A DNA stretch of 64,000 nucleotides from Chloroflexota bacterium (GCA_016234595.1 JACRBG010000036.1:1-64000); one strand, 5' to 3'; positions 35,165 through 45,264 are shown, counted from the stretch's first letter. The notes: generated by a model from the sequence alone, not told the origin. A program made the numbers and translations.

Positions 35165-36502
35165 ATGACAAAAATGACATTTTCCCCCAAGAAGATACTG
35201 GCGCTTGATGTATTGGTGCTGGTGCTATTGACTTGTTATATATTGGCTGGCGTCGAAAAAGTTCCGTTTCATGGCGATGAATCCACTATTATTTGGATGA
35301 GTGCGGATTTCGATACCGTAGTTTTAAAAGGGGATATATCAGCGGTAACCTATTCCCCGCCGTCGCGCCGCACTACAGAACAGCATCTGCGCATTCTCAA
35401 CGGCACATTGACCCGTTGGGTGATGGGGTCAGCATGGTATATCGCTGGATTTGACCGCCAAGACTTGAATGATCAATGGGTCTGGGGGCCAGACATGGAA
35501 TGGAATCGCGCTAATGGACACAGGCCGTCTGATCGCTTGCTTAAAACAACCCGCCTCGCTTCAGCAGGTTTCTTAGTCGTCAGCGTAGCACTTGTTTTGG
35601 CAATGACCCGTTTGGTTGCGCATCAAGTATTCTCGAACCCCTTAATTTCAGCGATAGCAGGCTGGCTATCGGCGAGTCTTTATGCGCTCAACCCGGTTGT
35701 CTTGATGAACGGACGGCGGGCCATGTTTGAAGGCCCTATGCTATTTGGTCTCGCGCTGGTTGGATGGGCCGTGCTGCGTTTGGTCAATCGCTCATCCTCT
35801 GGTAAAAGCTATCTACTGATAGGGGTAACAGCCGGAATTGCTTTAAGTACCAAGCACAGCGCCGCATTTACTATAGCGCTCCTATTTTTTGGATTAGGAT
35901 TGGCTGAATGGTCTAAGCTGAAAACCCAGATCATCTTAAAACTAGGCCTAGCTTCCATGACCACCCTCCTCATTTTCCTCGCATTGACTCCCTTATGGTG
36001 GTCAAAATATCTACCCGATATGCCCCACATCGTATTAGACGAGCGCCAGAAACTTCTAGACGAGCAAGTGGTACTATTTGGCGGCTATGAAGGGTGGGGA
36101 GAACGCTTAGAAGGGTTGTGGCGGGGTACATTTGGAGTCGAGCCCCAATACTATGAAGCTGATTATTGGAGTGATTATGTGGGCGTCTCGGAGGAAAATC
36201 GGCAATACGAGAATAGCCATCTAGCCGGGATAACATCGCCTGTCTTTGTTGGGATACGTTTTTTGCTTGCTGTTGTAGGACTGTCTTCGGTTGGACTAGG
36301 TTGGCGACAGGATGGAAAAAGTAGAATAGTGGGGCTATGGATGATAGGCATCCTGTTGTTGTCATGGCTCACCATCCCATTAGATTGGCAACGTTATTAT
36401 CTACCTATCCAGACGCCGCTTGCGCTGGTGATGGGCTTGGGTGGGGCCGCCATTTTGCAGACCATTTTATATCGAAGGTCGTCCAAGCATGGCGTGGTAT
36501 AA
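35165..36502 (+). CDS. GT-C membrane glycosyltransferase, second cluster
   Basis: About 445 residues, roughly ten membrane segments. VPFHGDESTIIW in the first loop is the acidic catalytic motif of PMT/ArnT-type enzymes; RTTEQHLRILNGTLTRW and NGRRAMFEGPMLFGLALVGW are shared with the next gene. Start choice is weak: TTG 35150, ATG 35153 and ATG 35165 are all in frame and none has a Shine-Dalgarno; the terminator at 35111-35142 is very close. The gene overlaps the next one by 14 bases. Donor and acceptor are unknown. Confidence 0.75.
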   Translation: MTKMTFSPKKILALDVLVLVLLTCYILAGVEKVPFHGDESTIIWMSADFDTVVLKGDISAVTYSPPSRRTTEQHLRILNGTLTRWVMGSAWYIAGFDRQDLNDQWVWGPDMEWNRANGHRPSDRLLKTTRLASAGFLVVSVALVLAMTRLVAHQVFSNPLISAIAGWLSASLYALNPVVLMNGRRAMFEGPMLFGLALVGWAVLRLVNRSSSGKSYLLIGVTAGIALSTKHSAAFTIALLFFGLGLAEWSKLKTQIILKLGLASMTTLLIFLALTPLWWSKYLPDMPHIVLDERQKLLDEQVVLFGGYEGWGERLEGLWRGTFGVEPQYYEADYWSDYVGVSEENRQYENSHLAGITSPVFVGIRFLLAVVGLSSVGLGWRQDGKSRIVGLWMIGILLLSWLTIPLDWQRYYLPIQTPLALVMGLGGAAILQTILYRRSSKHGVV

Positions 36503-37835
36503 AAAAGCGCTCATTGCTTGCTTCTTTGTGATTTTGATGAGCTATGTTTTCGTGGGTTATACGCGCGTTCCGTTTCATGGCGATGAGGCCGACCATCTCT
36601 TTAAAAGCCGTGATTTTATGACCTATTTTGTCGAGGGTCGCCCCGATGCACTGCGGGTAAGACCCCCTGTTGCTATTGATTCTGAACAACATATCCGCTT
36701 GTTGACAGGCACGACAACAGCCTATTTAACGGGGTATGCGTTGTGGTCAGCCGGGGTCGAAAAATGGGAATGGCCTGCCCCATGGTATTACGGCTTGGAT
36801 TATGCGTGGAACATTGAAAATGGGCGGCGTCCAGAGGAATTTAAACTGCACCGGGCACGCCTAGTCACCACACTGTTGACCATGCTAAGCATCCCGCTAA
36901 TAGGCGGTATCACTTGTCAAGTGGTGGCATTTTATAAAAGTAAAACTTACATCGCAGGACTTGTCGCGGCGGGGTTGGCGGCAACCCACCCCGTATGGCT
37001 GTTGAATGGACGGCGGGTCATGCAAGAGGCCGCCCTTGGCACTTTTAGCCTTGCAGTCATCTGGTTGGCATTGTTGATACTTAAAAAGCCAACCCTTATA
37101 CGGTGGGGTGCTTTATGTCTGATCGCAGGCTTGTGTCTTGCAGCCAAACCGACGGGGGCGATTTCGGTTGGGTTGATAATCGGGGCATTGTTGATTTTGC
37201 AGCTAGGGCGACGTTTTTTTCATGCTGCCGACGATTTTCAAGTGAGCGATCCCCGTCAATTTATTGGGTTGTTCGGGGTAGTAATTGGCGCGGTGGGTGT
37301 GTATATCCTACTGACCCCAGCCATTTGGGATGCTCCCTTTGATCGGATGCGTTTAGCGGGTGAATTGCGCCTCCAAGTGTTACAAGGACAGACCAAAGCC
37401 AGTGCCGATGCTTATGATACAAAATGGGCACAAGGGATGGCACTTATTCGGCAGCCCTTTTTGAGTGATTTGCAATATTATGAGAGTCCGGCTTTTGAGC
37501 ATGTGCTGGATGATGAAATTGCCCGCTATGAAAAGGCCCATTTCGATGGCTGGCAAATGAGTCGTTTGGTCGGGGCGTTCTGGACACTGGCGGCTATGGT
37601 TGGATTGGCTACTCTGATTCAGCATTGGCGATGTCCCGCAGCGTTTTTGGGTCTTGTTTGGGCGCTTGGCACAGCGATGGCCTTAGGGATTAGTGTGCCG
37701 CTGGCATGGCAACGGTACTATCTGCTGTGGTCGCTCATTTGCTGTATTTTGGCTGGGATTGGCTTGCAGGCAATTTTTGAGAGACTGATGAACCGAGATT
37801 TTCGGATGTTACGATTGAGTGATTCACATGGCTGA
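36489..37835 (+). CDS. GT-C membrane glycosyltransferase, second cluster
   Basis: About 448 residues and a clear paralogue of the preceding protein: VPFHGDEADHLFKSRDF, SEQHIRLLTGTTTAYLTGYALWS, NGRRVMQEAALGTFSLAVIWLALL and a C-terminal SVPLAWQRYYLLW that mirrors TIPLDWQRYYLP. The ATG at 36489 lies inside the end of the previous gene, with AAGG about ten bases upstream, so translation is coupled. By family it transfers sugar from a lipid-linked donor on the outer membrane face. Confidence 0.78.
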   Translation: MAWYKKALIACFFVILMSYVFVGYTRVPFHGDEADHLFKSRDFMTYFVEGRPDALRVRPPVAIDSEQHIRLLTGTTTAYLTGYALWSAGVEKWEWPAPWYYGLDYAWNIENGRRPEEFKLHRARLVTTLLTMLSIPLIGGITCQVVAFYKSKTYIAGLVAAGLAATHPVWLLNGRRVMQEAALGTFSLAVIWLALLILKKPTLIRWGALCLIAGLCLAAKPTGAISVGLIIGALLILQLGRRFFHAADDFQVSDPRQFIGLFGVVIGAVGVYILLTPAIWDAPFDRMRLAGELRLQVLQGQTKASADAYDTKWAQGMALIRQPFLSDLQYYESPAFEHVLDDEIARYEKAHFDGWQMSRLVGAFWTLAAMVGLATLIQHWRCPAAFLGLVWALGTAMALGISVPLAWQRYYLLWSLICCILAGIGLQAIFERLMNRDFRMLRLSDSHG

Positions 37836-40383
37836 TTGGTTAGAACCGTTTTTATCTGTTCTCACATGGCTGGTTTGGTTTTTTGCCGGGGTTGGCATTC
37901 CTTGGGCCTATGCGTTGCTCCCACGGCGTGATTGGCGTGATTGGGCAACAGTTGTTGGTCTAGGATTGGCACTTGGCCCATTGTTTGGAACAACATGGTT
38001 GTTTTTGCTTGGCACATTTGGCGAATTCACCTTTGGGGCAGCCGTTGTAGGGACAGTTATGATTGCTGGGGTTGGGGTAGCGGTGGCGTGGCGACGATGG
38101 GATGAATTGCCCCCCGTTGAAAATCAGACCGATGCTGAAATGGATGATTTGCTTCCTCGCCCGCTCATCATTGTTTTACTTGTGATGATGGTGCTTGGGG
38201 TATTGGCGATGGCATGGGACACCGCCTTTTGGCCGTTTTTGCGTTATGACACACTTTGGACGTTCGGCTATAACGCCAAGATATTTATGTTGGAAGGCCG
38301 TATTCCCCATTGGATGGATTATTATCCCCAACAAGTGCCATTAACCTTTACCTTTGGCGATTTGGCATGGGGTAGTCACAATGACCATGCGGCACGCGCA
38401 GCCGTACCCCTATTTTTTATAAGTAGCGGGTTCGCGGCCTATCTACTGGGTTGGCGGGTCTATGGACAGCGCTCAGTTGGCTTATTGACAGTGGCCTTAT
38501 GGATTTTGCTCCCCTCATCGCTGATCTGGTCAAGTTCGGGCGATCTGGAACACCCCATGGCGCTTTATTTCACCCTCGCTACAGTGTTTTTTACGTTGGC
38601 ATGGCGGGCGGAACTGCGCTCTTCGGCAGATCGTTATGCGGCGATTGCAGGACTCATGTTGGCAGGTGCGATGTGGACGAAACCGACCTCCGGTGCGTTT
38701 GTTTTGGGGGTTGGTTTGGTGATGGCCGGGGCAGCCTCGGTTGCCTATTTGCAAGATCGGCGGCGCTGGTTTGCCAATAAATTGCGGATTGTAGTCGTCA
38801 CAGGAATTTTTGCTGCCCCCATCGGTGGGATGTGGTACATCCGCAATGTACTCTATGGGCATGCATGGACAATCTTGCCCGTCCACTATTGGCGCGAACT
38901 GGCCCAACGGTCGGGGATGCAGTTGACATGGCTCTATGTTTTGGCCGTGTTATTGGCGCTTATTCTGATTTTTGAAAATCTGCGACGGGGGCGCAACCCT
39001 GAGACGATTTTGCTGCCGATGTTGTCCATTACCTTGCTGAGTTTAGCAATTTTGCCGACGGCCCTAAGCGTTCCTGAAGGGGGCTGGACACAGACAACTG
39101 CGTGGGATTGGATTAATGGTTTCCGTGAACCGATGCGCCGCTTAAATATGACCGAAACGGTGCTGCTGTTTGCGGGTATAGCCGTTTTGCTTGGGAGTAT
39201 GCGGGGTTTCTGGCGCGAACAATCCCAAATGGTTCGGCAAGGTTGGTTGCTGACATGGACGCTGGGCCTACCCTTTTTCTTGGTCTACTTCTGGTCATAT
39301 AGCTATCACTATCGCCTAGCCTTGACTGTATTGCCGCTCATCTTTGCCCCGATTGCCTATTTGCTGACGGGCTGGGTTATCCCTGTGATGAGCCAAAACC
39401 GCCTACGCCAAACGGCTCTGGTCATCATTGTGTTTTTTCTGTGTATCCCTGCCCCGATTGCCGCGACCTATCACACTGCCTTCAATACATTTAATAAAAC
39501 GGGAGTGAATACCGACAGCGAAAAATATCGCTATGCTAATCCGGCCTTGATGCGGGTCGTCCAATTTTTGGAAGAGTACGCCGATTCCCAATCAGTGGAT
39601 CACCTGCGCGTTTTAGCGCCCGGTGAAAACCGCCTACACTTTTATTTTCCTGATTGGGACATCAATTATCGAGCTATTCCTACTGATATTGCTGATTTAG
39701 AAGGCTATGATTTGTATGTGGCCGTTTTTGATGATGGCCTGTGGCGCGATTTTGATTTGATTCCCAATCAGGTGTGGGCATGGAAACGTATGGCGTGGGT
39801 CTATCCACTGCCTCCAACAGGTCAGCAATCCACCGATGGGCCAAATGGCGTAGCATGGCGCAAAGTGTTTACGCCTGTGACAGCTATAATGGATGATGGC
39901 AACAATCGTTACGAGGTTTTTAAGATAGACACAGGCGCGGTTACCCAATCTGTTACCCCCGAAAACCCTCTCGACGATGTTGTGTTTGATGGAACAATGC
40001 AGTTGCTTGGCTTTGATTTGCCCTCGACCACGCTTACTCGTGGTGAACCTTTTACCCTTAAGCTGTATTGGCAGGGGACAGAAAATGCGCCACCCCAGAG
40101 GGATTATAGTGTGTATGTTCACCTGCTCGACCCCGATACTGGTGAAATCTTGGCCCAGCGCGATGGTGGGTTGATGGGGAGCCTTTTCCCAACTCGTCTC
40201 TTGACCCCCGGTTTTGTACTGCAAGATTTGCGCGAATGGACAATTGCGCCAGAGATGCGTGCTGGCCCAGCGATTTTGCGGATAGGGGTTTATGTACCCG
40301 ATGGGCCACGTTTGCCTGCCTCAATCCACGGTGAGGCAGTAGGCGATGGGGTGGTGATTGAACAACAGATTACGATTCAGTAG
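37828..40383 (+). CDS. Large polytopic glycosyltransferase-like protein with C-terminal beta domain
   Basis: 851 residues. The first 550 residues contain about twelve membrane segments and large loops; WDTAFWPFLRYDTLWTFGYNAK carries an acidic residue in the first long loop as in GT-C enzymes. The last 130 residues (from LLGFDLPSTTLTRGEPFTLKLYW) look like an extracytoplasmic beta-sandwich. The ATG at 37828 overlaps the previous gene by eight bases, making a three-gene coupled operon. The exact GT family is not clear to me. A terminator begins at the stop codon. Confidence 0.72.
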   Translation: MADWLEPFLSVLTWLVWFFAGVGIPWAYALLPRRDWRDWATVVGLGLALGPLFGTTWLFLLGTFGEFTFGAAVVGTVMIAGVGVAVAWRRWDELPPVENQTDAEMDDLLPRPLIIVLLVMMVLGVLAMAWDTAFWPFLRYDTLWTFGYNAKIFMLEGRIPHWMDYYPQQVPLTFTFGDLAWGSHNDHAARAAVPLFFISSGFAAYLLGWRVYGQRSVGLLTVALWILLPSSLIWSSSGDLEHPMALYFTLATVFFTLAWRAELRSSADRYAAIAGLMLAGAMWTKPTSGAFVLGVGLVMAGAASVAYLQDRRRWFANKLRIVVVTGIFAAPIGGMWYIRNVLYGHAWTILPVHYWRELAQRSGMQLTWLYVLAVLLALILIFENLRRGRNPETILLPMLSITLLSLAILPTALSVPEGGWTQTTAWDWINGFREPMRRLNMTETVLLFAGIAVLLGSMRGFWREQSQMVRQGWLLTWTLGLPFFLVYFWSYSYHYRLALTVLPLIFAPIAYLLTGWVIPVMSQNRLRQTALVIIVFFLCIPAPIAATYHTAFNTFNKTGVNTDSEKYRYANPALMRVVQFLEEYADSQSVDHLRVLAPGENRLHFYFPDWDINYRAIPTDIADLEGYDLYVAVFDDGLWRDFDLIPNQVWAWKRMAWVYPLPPTGQQSTDGPNGVAWRKVFTPVTAIMDDGNNRYEVFKIDTGAVTQSVTPENPLDDVVFDGTMQLLGFDLPSTTLTRGEPFTLKLYWQGTENAPPQRDYSVYVHLLDPDTGEILAQRDGGLMGSLFPTRLLTPGFVLQDLREWTIAPEMRAGPAILRIGVYVPDGPRLPASIHGEAVGDGVVIEQQITIQ

Positions 40384-40410
40384 GGGAGCTAGGTTGCCCC
40401 TACCTTTTTA
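40380..40410. terminator. Terminator between convergent operons
   Basis: GTAGGGG pairs with CCCCTAC, followed by CTTTTT. It lies between the stops at 40383 and 40408. Confidence 0.7.
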
Positions 40411-41463
40411 TTGCTCACTCAATAACTTATCAATCGTTGTCACCATCAGCGTGTAATTGCCAGCGGGGCCACCCGGTTGACTGTATAACACGATTGAAAA
40501 ACCATCGTCCCTTAAAACGGTATATTGGAGGGCGCGACCTGTCAGCGGGCCCGCGGTAAAACCCATGCCAGTCACTTCGTGGGCGACCATGCCACCACTG
40601 TTCCAAAGCTCCATCGCAAAGACGTTGGGGTCACCATTGGAAGGGAAATTCACTACCGCCACAATCTCATCCCCGCGATGGGCACTAAAGCGAAACTCAT
40701 GGGCTTCTTTGCGTTTGAGTACCCCCAGTTGAGCGCCCCCATAATCAATGATGCGGCGCTTCGTGATAGGCAGGCGGTCTTGTTCAGGGGTATCTTCGGA
40801 GGCTGGGCCACCCATCAGCACATTGATATAGCCTAATGGTTTGGGTTCCCCCAGTACACGCCGCTCAAAATCATCAAAAATTTCCCCACCCGTAAAATTA
40901 TCTAAAATCAAAAGTGAGGTAAACATCATTGCCACCGTCCCAAATGCGGAGAGTAAAACATAGGCCCAACGGATGCGATGTTTTTTCTTGGGCGGGATAA
41001 TATGGCGTTCGGGCAGTGGGCCGGTCATCTTTTTAGCTTGAGCATCGAGTGACTGTGCCATCACTTGGGCGGGGGCATGGTCGGGTTTGAGTTGCAAGAC
41101 CCGACCTAAGGCGGTGCGTTTACGCTGCGGGGTTTCTGCAACAAAGACTGAAAGCCACCATGCGTCAATATTGTCATGATCAAACTTCAAAATATCTTCC
41201 AAGATAGGCCGAGCCTCTTCATTAGCCCCGGATTTGACATATTGATAGGCGATTTGCAACCGGTGCAAGTTGTAATAAATCTTTTGGGCACTTTTTTGGG
41301 CTTCGCTACGTAGGGCCGGGTCGGGGTCTTGAACAAAAACGTCAGCTAGAGCCGACAGCGCGGCTGGGTCACCAAATGCTTCGATAGTATGGATAGCCTC
41401 GCGTCGGGTCGCAGGGTTGGCATCGGTCAGGCGGCTTAACCAAACAGTGATTTTTGAGTTCAT
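40408..41463 (-). CDS. HEAT-repeat protein with one membrane segment and an exported C-terminal domain
   Basis: 351 residues. Residues 1-60 hold a HEAT-like repeat (ATRREAIHTIEAFGDPAALSALADVF), followed by TPR-like helices to about 135. A basic stretch (PPKKKHRIRW) precedes a membrane segment at about 165-190; the rest (200-351) is a soluble domain that would be outside, ending in a beta-rich GPAGNYTLMV motif. This places repeats in the cytoplasm and a beta domain outside. Start overlaps the stop of the upstream HEAT gene by four bases (ATGA). Function unknown. Confidence 0.7.
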   Translation of the reverse strand: MNSKITVWLSRLTDANPATRREAIHTIEAFGDPAALSALADVFVQDPDPALRSEAQKSAQKIYYNLHRLQIAYQYVKSGANEEARPILEDILKFDHDNIDAWWLSVFVAETPQRKRTALGRVLQLKPDHAPAQVMAQSLDAQAKKMTGPLPERHIIPPKKKHRIRWAYVLLSAFGTVAMMFTSLLILDNFTGGEIFDDFERRVLGEPKPLGYINVLMGGPASEDTPEQDRLPITKRRIIDYGGAQLGVLKRKEAHEFRFSAHRGDEIVAVVNFPSNGDPNVFAMELWNSGGMVAHEVTGMGFTAGPLTGRALQYTVLRDDGFSIVLYSQPGGPAGNYTLMVTTIDKLLSEQ

Positions 41464-41954
41464 GGTTGTTCGGATTTCAATTGCACCAAAAGGCGGAAAT
41501 CATCGGATAAGCCTACCTCTAGCATTTCAAGTGGGTCAGTGCCGCTTGCTAGGCGTTTGACCGACGCTGCTTGATATTGGAAATGCTCAGTTAGCGTATC
41601 AAGCCGTTCCCACTCGCTTTTGAGCAAATCCATCTGATTCTGTAAATCTTTGTCGCTACCCGCTTGCCCTGCCAAATTCTCAACTAGGCGCTCGGCATGG
41701 GCTTGGGGTGGACGCCATTTAAAATGCTGTTGTAGCCCTGCTTCGGTGGTATGGCCCCGGTGTTGGGCCGACCAAATCACTTTTCCGGCCCATTGTGCAG
41801 TTTGCCGAACCTGCTGGTCAGAATCGTTTTTATAAACTTCAGCCACGATTCTTAATGCACGGGTTTCTTCAAGCATTGCCAATATTTGCAAGGCTTTGAT
41901 GCGGATTGCAGGGTCTGGGTTACGGAGGTCATGAATAAGTTTTGGCAACAGCAT
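41460..41954 (-). CDS. Small HEAT-repeat protein
   Basis: About 164 residues from ATG 41954, where AAGGCGG lies just upstream and the first residues (LLPKLIHDLRNPDPAIRIKALQIL) align with the start of the next protein. A longer frame to 42116 would be AT-rich and run into the promoter region of the divergent gene. A HEAT-like repeat is followed by helices with VYKNDSDQQVRQTAQWAG. No enzyme motif. Co-translated with the gene at 40408-41463; the two N-termini look duplicated. Confidence 0.65.
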   Translation of the reverse strand: MLLPKLIHDLRNPDPAIRIKALQILAMLEETRALRIVAEVYKNDSDQQVRQTAQWAGKVIWSAQHRGHTTEAGLQQHFKWRPPQAHAERLVENLAGQAGSDKDLQNQMDLLKSEWERLDTLTEHFQYQAASVKRLASGTDPLEMLEVGLSDDFRLLVQLKSEQP

Positions 41955-41992
41955 GGGGGCCGCCTTAATTCTTATGTTAACTGAACGTTCAT

Positions 41993-42041
41993 TTATTTCT
42001 AACAAAAGGTGCTTGACATTGCTTGTGAAACTTGAAACAAT
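41993..42041. promoter_or_regulatory. Divergent promoter region with palindrome
   Basis: A ten-base palindrome TGAACGTTCA spans 41992-42001. TTGACA lies at 42013-42018 and a weak -10 AACAAT at 42036-42041 on the plus strand, towards the BON gene. Confidence 0.4.
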
Positions 42042-42139
42042 TTTAACAACAGTGCGTAAAAATTTTAAACAATTCTTGTGGGGAATTGGCAAACGAAATT
42101 TAGCTCGCCTTACCAAAGGGCGGAGGGAACACTACGAAA

Positions 42140-42403
42140 ATGACTATGTTTGAGAAAGAAATCAAGTTGCTGGTGATGGCTGCTCTGCGCGATAACCCCG
42201 ATACGTGCACCCAGCCTATTCGTGTCCAAGTACGCGGTCGCAATGTTATGTTGTCTGGGGTAGTGGGCAGTGAAAATACCGTACTTGAAGCCATTATCAC
42301 CGTCGAATCCGTTTCCGAATTTTTGAATGTTTACAGCCGCTTGTTGGTGCGTGAAGTCGAAACCACCCCTGCCCATCAAGTGGCAGCAGTTGCAGCTGTT
42401 TAG
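42140..42403 (+). CDS. BON-domain-like small protein
   Basis: 87 residues. The central 60 residues fit a BON domain: an initial helix (EKEIKLLVMAALRDNP), a beta hairpin (IRVQVRGRNVMLSGVVGSE) and a helix with SVSEFLNVYSRLLV. BON domains usually bind phospholipid or sit at membranes. No signal peptide or lipid anchor is visible, so it is probably cytoplasmic. GGAGGG lies about 13 bases before the ATG. It is divergent from the HEAT operon and has its own terminator. Confidence 0.65.
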   Translation: MTMFEKEIKLLVMAALRDNPDTCTQPIRVQVRGRNVMLSGVVGSENTVLEAIITVESVSEFLNVYSRLLVREVETTPAHQVAAVAAV

Positions 42404-42427
42404 TTTTACAAACTTTCGACAAACAAT

Positions 42428-42457
42428 GGGGCAGGCCTAAAACACCTGCCCTTTTTT
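42428..42457 (+). terminator. Terminator after the BON gene
   Basis: GGGCAGG pairs with CCTGCCC across a nine-base loop and is followed by six T. Confidence 0.88.
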
Positions 42458-42459
42458 GT

Positions 42460-43740
42460 TTATAACTTTTTTAAGGCGGCTTCCAGTTGGTCAATTTCGG
42501 CGTGGGTGTTGTAGTGGGCAAGGCCAACACGCACCATACCCCCCGATTCTTGCTTCCCCAGCCGATTCATAATCGCTAGTGCGTAATAATTGCCATCCCA
42601 AACATAAATATCGTGCTGGGCGAGATGGGTGGCAATCTCAAGCGGTGAATGCCCTTGCTTTGTAAACACAACGGTTGGGACTCGTTCATGATAATGGGCT
42701 GGGTCGGTAATGCCAGCGATTGCGACCCCCGGTAGGCCTTGAAGTACCTCTATCAAATGCGTGACTAATTCGCGTTCGTAAGCCGCCATTGTGGTCATGC
42801 CTGCTTTAAAATCGAGCCGCCGGCCTGTGAAGTTGGGGAAATGCTTGGCTTCATTGCTGCTATAGGTCGTGCCGATTTTAGCTAAATATTCGAGGGCGGC
42901 CATTGTTCCCGCGATGGTTTCAAAACTGGGTGTGCCTGTTTCCCAACGATAGGGGGAGACGTTTTTCGATGGGCGGACTTTATAGGCAGGCAGACTTTCT
43001 AAGAGTTCAAATTTGCCCCACAAAATGCCGATATGTGGGCCAAAGAATTTATAGGCACTGCACAGCAAAAAATCGCAGCCAATTGCTTGTACATCAATTG
43101 GCACATGAGGGGCGCTTTGCACCGCATCCACAATGTAATAGGCTCCGGCGGCATGGGCCATCTCAGCAATTTGCTGCACAGGATTGATTGTGCCAACAGC
43201 ATTCGAGGCATGGACCGTGGCAACAATCTTGGTGCGATCAGTTAAGGCCGCTTCGAGGCTATCCATATCCAGTGTGCAATCAGCCGTCTTGATGTCTACC
43301 CACTGCACCACTAGGCCATAATCCTCGGCAATCCGCAACCAAGGCGCAATGTTGGCATCGTGATCCATCATCGTCAGCACAATTTCATCCCCAGCCTGTA
43401 AGGTTTTACCCAGTGCGCGGGATAGGCCAAACGAGAGTGTGGTCATGTTGGGGCCAAACACAATTTCATGATAATCAGGGGCATTCAAAAAATCGGCGGC
43501 AATCTGACGGGCGGCTTCAACCATCGCGTCATTACGTTGGCTGGTTGCAAAAGCCCCACCTGAATTGGCGTTCATGGTAGAGTAATAATGCCCAACGGCA
43601 TCAATCACCGCTTGGGGCACTTGTGTTCCGGCTGGGTTATCAAAATGTACGGGCGGGCCGCCGCCATTCACTGGATGGTTGAGGGCCGGAAATTGGGCAC
43701 GCAGCGATTCAATAGCTTGTTGGTTAAATTGTGACGACAT
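42460..43740 (-). CDS. Cysteine-desulfurase-like class V aminotransferase
   Basis: 426 residues, PLP-dependent. PLP Lys231 in SAYKFFGPH, Asp205 in VDAVQSAPH and the ATVHASNAVGTINP stretch are in place. The sequence pattern fits the VC1184-type subfamily named as cysteine-desulfurase-like, not NifS/IscS proper: no active-site Cys loop typical of IscS is visible near the C-terminus. The physiological substrate is unknown. The C-terminus carries GMVRVGLAHYNTHAEIDQL, usual for the family. It stands alone between two terminators and the lipoprotein gene. Confidence 0.85.
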   Translation of the reverse strand: MSSQFNQQAIESLRAQFPALNHPVNGGGPPVHFDNPAGTQVPQAVIDAVGHYYSTMNANSGGAFATSQRNDAMVEAARQIAADFLNAPDYHEIVFGPNMTTLSFGLSRALGKTLQAGDEIVLTMMDHDANIAPWLRIAEDYGLVVQWVDIKTADCTLDMDSLEAALTDRTKIVATVHASNAVGTINPVQQIAEMAHAAGAYYIVDAVQSAPHVPIDVQAIGCDFLLCSAYKFFGPHIGILWGKFELLESLPAYKVRPSKNVSPYRWETGTPSFETIAGTMAALEYLAKIGTTYSSNEAKHFPNFTGRRLDFKAGMTTMAAYERELVTHLIEVLQGLPGVAIAGITDPAHYHERVPTVVFTKQGHSPLEIATHLAQHDIYVWDGNYYALAIMNRLGKQESGGMVRVGLAHYNTHAEIDQLEAALKKL

Positions 43741-43890
43741 CCAAACGATTCCTATGGGTTGAACTTCACAAATAGGCAGTGAGTGTGTTATACGGAGGGG
43801 TAATTTCCCCTCAAGTTGGAACTGGTTTTTGCCAGATGTGCGTAATAGTATCTTAGCTCATTGGTAGATGCGAATTAGAAAAGAGTGGTT

Positions 43891-45264
43891 ATGAAATCCC
43901 AGATGCCCAAATTAACTTGGCTGATAGTTTTGATTATAGTGGCCTTACTGCTTGGCGCGTGCGGCAAAAAGAAAGAAGCGAGTGTTCAGTCTGCTGCGCG
44001 AGATAAACCCACCGCAACAACCCCCAGTGATCAAACAGATAATGCGGGTAATACTGACTCGCCTTTGGCCCAGCTTCCCGCCGCTGTCGAAGGACAGGTG
44101 AGTTTGCCTATGATTGACGGACTCAATGGTGGCCTGCTGTTTACACAGGGGTATTTTGGTGGGGCGAGTACGCAGCTTTCGACGCTCTATTTTATGCGTT
44201 TTGGGGAGACTGAACCGCGTTTGATTGCTGAGGGTGTGAATCCTACAACGGTTACCATTTCCCCCGACTATAAAAAAGTGTTTTACGCTACCTCTGGGGC
44301 ACGCAACCGCCATATTTTTGTCGTTGACCTAACCACATTTGAAGTGATTGATTTAGGTCGGATGCAGGGCGTGACCGCTTTTAACGCTGGATGGACAGCC
44401 GACTCGGTGCTCTATGCCGAAGTACAAATTCGAGGTGACGGGCCTGTATCCGACTTATTTTTAGCCAAACAGGATGGCACAGGCGTGGTTGATTTGTCGC
44501 CCGATGGGCAGTTTAGTGGAGTGTTGGCGGATGGCACTCTGTTGCTCAATGCCCTATCTGAAGATCAAACCGCTTTAGTTTTAAATCACTATGACCCAGC
44601 GACAGGTACAAGTACCGAAATAGGAACCGTTGCGATTAATCCAAATAATTTTGGGGCAACCGTTCTTGGAGTGATAGATGCCCTACAAGCGCAGGGCCTA
44701 GCGTTGGGCGACGGCTTTTTTACCAACAACTTTGCGCGTTTAGGCGATGATATTATCTTTACCCAACTGGCCGATCCTTCTCCCAACGGGGTGGCGATTT
44801 GTGGATTGTGGCAGGTCGTTAAAGCGGATGTTTCAAACAGTACACCCATCTATAGTGTTGAAGATGCGACCCTGTTAAGCCATTTGCGGGTGTTGCCCGA
44901 CGGGTCATTTTTGGTGCTGCACTGGTGGCTTGAAGATTGTGGCATTGAGCAACTGCGCACTGACATTGTTCGCGTCATGCCTGACGGAGAATCCGCTGTC
45001 CTCTTGCCTGAAATTGACCCCGGCACTGAAGTCAATCTATCATTCTTGGCCGCCTCCAATGGTCAAAAATTTGATGTGACCCCTGATGGGCGGTACATTT
45101 TGTGGCTAGGGGGTGGATTACAGGCAGGCTATTCGGCTGTCAATATTACCGATTTGCAGACCAACACAACCGCTACTCTGATGAAACAAACCCAGTCTGG
45201 CTCCGCTGATAGCTTTTTGGAAAACCAGATTTTCTCGAATGTATATTGGATTACGACGGACTAA
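43891..45264 (+). CDS. Lipoprotein with beta-propeller-like repeats
   Basis: 457 residues. A lipoprotein signal peptide ends at the lipobox LLGAC (Cys24), followed by a Thr/Asp-rich linker. The rest has recurring strand patterns such as TISPDYKKVFYATSG, TAFNAGWTADSVLYAE, DLSPDGQFSG, LRVLPDGSFLVLHW and DVTPDGRYILWLGG, as in PD40/TolB-type propellers. It would be anchored outside the cell membrane. A ligand-binding or scaffold role is usual for such proteins. The ATG at 43891 is preferred over an in-frame GTG at 43885. Confidence 0.78.
   Translation: MKSQMPKLTWLIVLIIVALLLGACGKKKEASVQSAARDKPTATTPSDQTDNAGNTDSPLAQLPAAVEGQVSLPMIDGLNGGLLFTQGYFGGASTQLSTLYFMRFGETEPRLIAEGVNPTTVTISPDYKKVFYATSGARNRHIFVVDLTTFEVIDLGRMQGVTAFNAGWTADSVLYAEVQIRGDGPVSDLFLAKQDGTGVVDLSPDGQFSGVLADGTLLLNALSEDQTALVLNHYDPATGTSTEIGTVAINPNNFGATVLGVIDALQAQGLALGDGFFTNNFARLGDDIIFTQLADPSPNGVAICGLWQVVKADVSNSTPIYSVEDATLLSHLRVLPDGSFLVLHWWLEDCGIEQLRTDIVRVMPDGESAVLLPEIDPGTEVNLSFLAASNGQKFDVTPDGRYILWLGGGLQAGYSAVNITDLQTNTTATLMKQTQSGSADSFLENQIFSNVYWITTD

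Noticed and set aside
39697-40224. A 175-codon minus-strand frame
   Set aside because: Lies wholly inside the membrane glycosyltransferase gene; composition and lack of motifs mark it as a shadow.
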